DNA of 6,416 bases from Abditibacteriota bacterium (lineage in GTDB: Bacteria; Armatimonadota; UBA5829). The notes under the pieces are model-generated. The model was not told the origin of the DNA. It worked only from the letters and a program-made list of their open reading frames with translations, and ran no database searches. The translations under genes and the position numbers were made by a program. Positions 5,519-6,416 of the stretch are shown here, piece after piece. The DNA is taken from contig JAGDDM010000259.1 in the NCBI GenBank assembly GCA_017958015.1, forward strand, positions 1 through 6,416, in the 5' to 3' direction. Position 1 is the stretch's first letter; each line of letters begins with the position of its first letter.

Positions 5519-6416
5519 AAAACAAGATAATAGGAATTATACTTATTTTGGCTTGTCTCGCGGGCCTGGGATACCTTATGAAGGTACGGGCCCCCAAGCC
5601 TCCCAAGCCCACCACCAAGCAGATTTGGGCGGAGAACGGTATTCCCGTTCAGGTCTCCGTCATAGGCGTGGGCGACATGAACCGGACCGTTGCCATCACC
5701 GGCAACCTCACCGCCCTTGACAGCGTGAACCTCTCCGCCAAAACCGGCGGCAGAATCGCCGAATACCGCTTCCGGGAAGGCGACGCCGTGAAGGCGGGAC
5801 AGGTGGTTATAGTTCTGGACCAGGAAGACCAGAGAGCCAACCTCTCCTCCGCCAGAGAATCCCTGAAATCCGCCGAGGCCGCCCTTGAGCAGGCCCGCAC
5901 CGACGCGAAAGTGACAAAAGTCACCACCTCAACCTCCGTCACCCAGGCCAAAGAGGCCCTGCGGCAGGCGGAAGAAAATCTGAAAATCGCGAAGCAGCCG
6001 GTGCGGACACAGGAGTTGAGCGTTGCCGAAAACGCGGTATCCTCCGCGAAAGCCAACCTCGACAACGCCACCGCCAACTACAACCGCTATCAGCGCCTTA
6101 TGAACGAGGGCGCCGTATCCAAGTCGGTTTTCGAATCCTACGAAACCCAGTATAAAGTGGCGAAGGCCACCTACGACTCCGCCCTTGAGCAGCTCTCCCT
6201 GGCGAGAGAGGGCAGCCGCTCCGAAGACTTGAGCAAAGCCGAATCCGCGGTGAACGTGGCAAAGCAGACACTCCGCAACGCCATTGCCGCCCAGGCCGAA
6301 AACGAAGTTAAGGCCGCCAACATCAAGTCCGCCAAAGCGGCGGTCTCCCGGGCCCATTCCCAGATAGCCATCGCCAAGGAAGCTCTGGACTCCACCTACG
6401 TCCGCAGCTCCATCAC
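5515..6416 (+). CDS. HlyD/RND-type periplasmic adaptor (membrane fusion protein), 3' end cut off
   Basis: Three hundred residues are visible and the frame is open to the right edge. The protein links an inner-membrane pump to the TolC-type channel. An N-terminal hydrophobic segment (about 5-22) is a membrane anchor; ILAC at 11-14 is a weak lipobox, and the hydrophobic stretch continues past the Cys. The first half of a lipoyl/barrel-sandwich domain follows at about 70-103 (SVNLSAKTGGRIAEYRFREGDAVKAG). A long coiled-coil region runs from about 105 to 290, and the second lipoyl half begins at LDSTYVRSSI. The hairpin tip carries R191-x3-L195-x6-S202, the RxxxLxxxxxxS motif that contacts TolC in AcrA/MacA-type adaptors. 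The start overlaps the channel gene's stop (ATGA), with AGAGG 12 nt upstream. The missing pump (RND or ABC) should follow. Confidence 0.92.
   Translation, partial: MKNKIIGIILILACLAGLGYLMKVRAPKPPKPTTKQIWAENGIPVQVSVIGVGDMNRTVAITGNLTALDSVNLSAKTGGRIAEYRFREGDAVKAGQVVIVLDQEDQRANLSSARESLKSAEAALEQARTDAKVTKVTTSTSVTQAKEALRQAEENLKIAKQPVRTQELSVAENAVSSAKANLDNATANYNRYQRLMNEGAVSKSVFESYETQYKVAKATYDSALEQLSLAREGSRSEDLSKAESAVNVAKQTLRNAIAAQAENEVKAANIKSAKAAVSRAHSQIAIAKEALDSTYVRSSI

Overview
The window looks like chromosome from an anaerobic bacterium with an outer membrane. The outer membrane is inferred from a TolC-type channel with a signal peptide and a periplasmic adaptor. Anaerobic metabolism is inferred from HydG, a maturase of [FeFe] hydrogenase, next to a TM1266-type hydrogenase regulator. 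Coding DNA is GC-rich and the intergenic DNA is AT-rich. I cannot name the organism. A secreted glycosidase-like protein beside these genes would fit uncultured gut, rumen or sediment lineages (Lentisphaerota, Armatimonadota/Abditibacteriota and similar), but that is only a guess.

Left half (1-3746), minus strand. Reading leftward from a divergent promoter region there are two units. The first is a TM1266-family regulator (3603-3343) followed by hydG (3332-1908). It is driven by a near-consensus promoter (3746-3718), and its leader of about 108 nt contains a strong intrinsic-terminator hairpin before the first gene, which suggests attenuation. The second is queA (1757-750), tRNA queuosine synthesis, followed after 18 nt by a secreted TIM-barrel glycosidase-like gene that runs off the left edge (731-1). 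queA has a perfect consensus promoter (TTGACA, 17 nt, TATAAT) placed so that transcription should start at or next to the ATG, so queA is predicted to be leaderless. Between hydG and queA lie a terminator-like hairpin and a palindromic element.

Right half (3789-6416), plus strand. A drug or metabolite efflux operon starts from its own promoter, with a palindrome over the predicted transcription start. The genes are an AbrB/SpoVT-type regulator (3876-4130), a TolC-family outer-membrane channel with a TTG start overlapping the regulator's stop (4127-5518), and a HlyD/RND-type periplasmic adaptor overlapping by ATGA (5515 to the right edge, incomplete). The inner-membrane pump should lie just beyond the window.

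Most of the window is recognisable gene families. The less ordinary material is regulatory: the hydrogenase-maturation leader attenuator, the leaderless queA, and the operator-like palindrome in front of the efflux operon. I saw no tRNA, rRNA, CRISPR array or insertion sequence.
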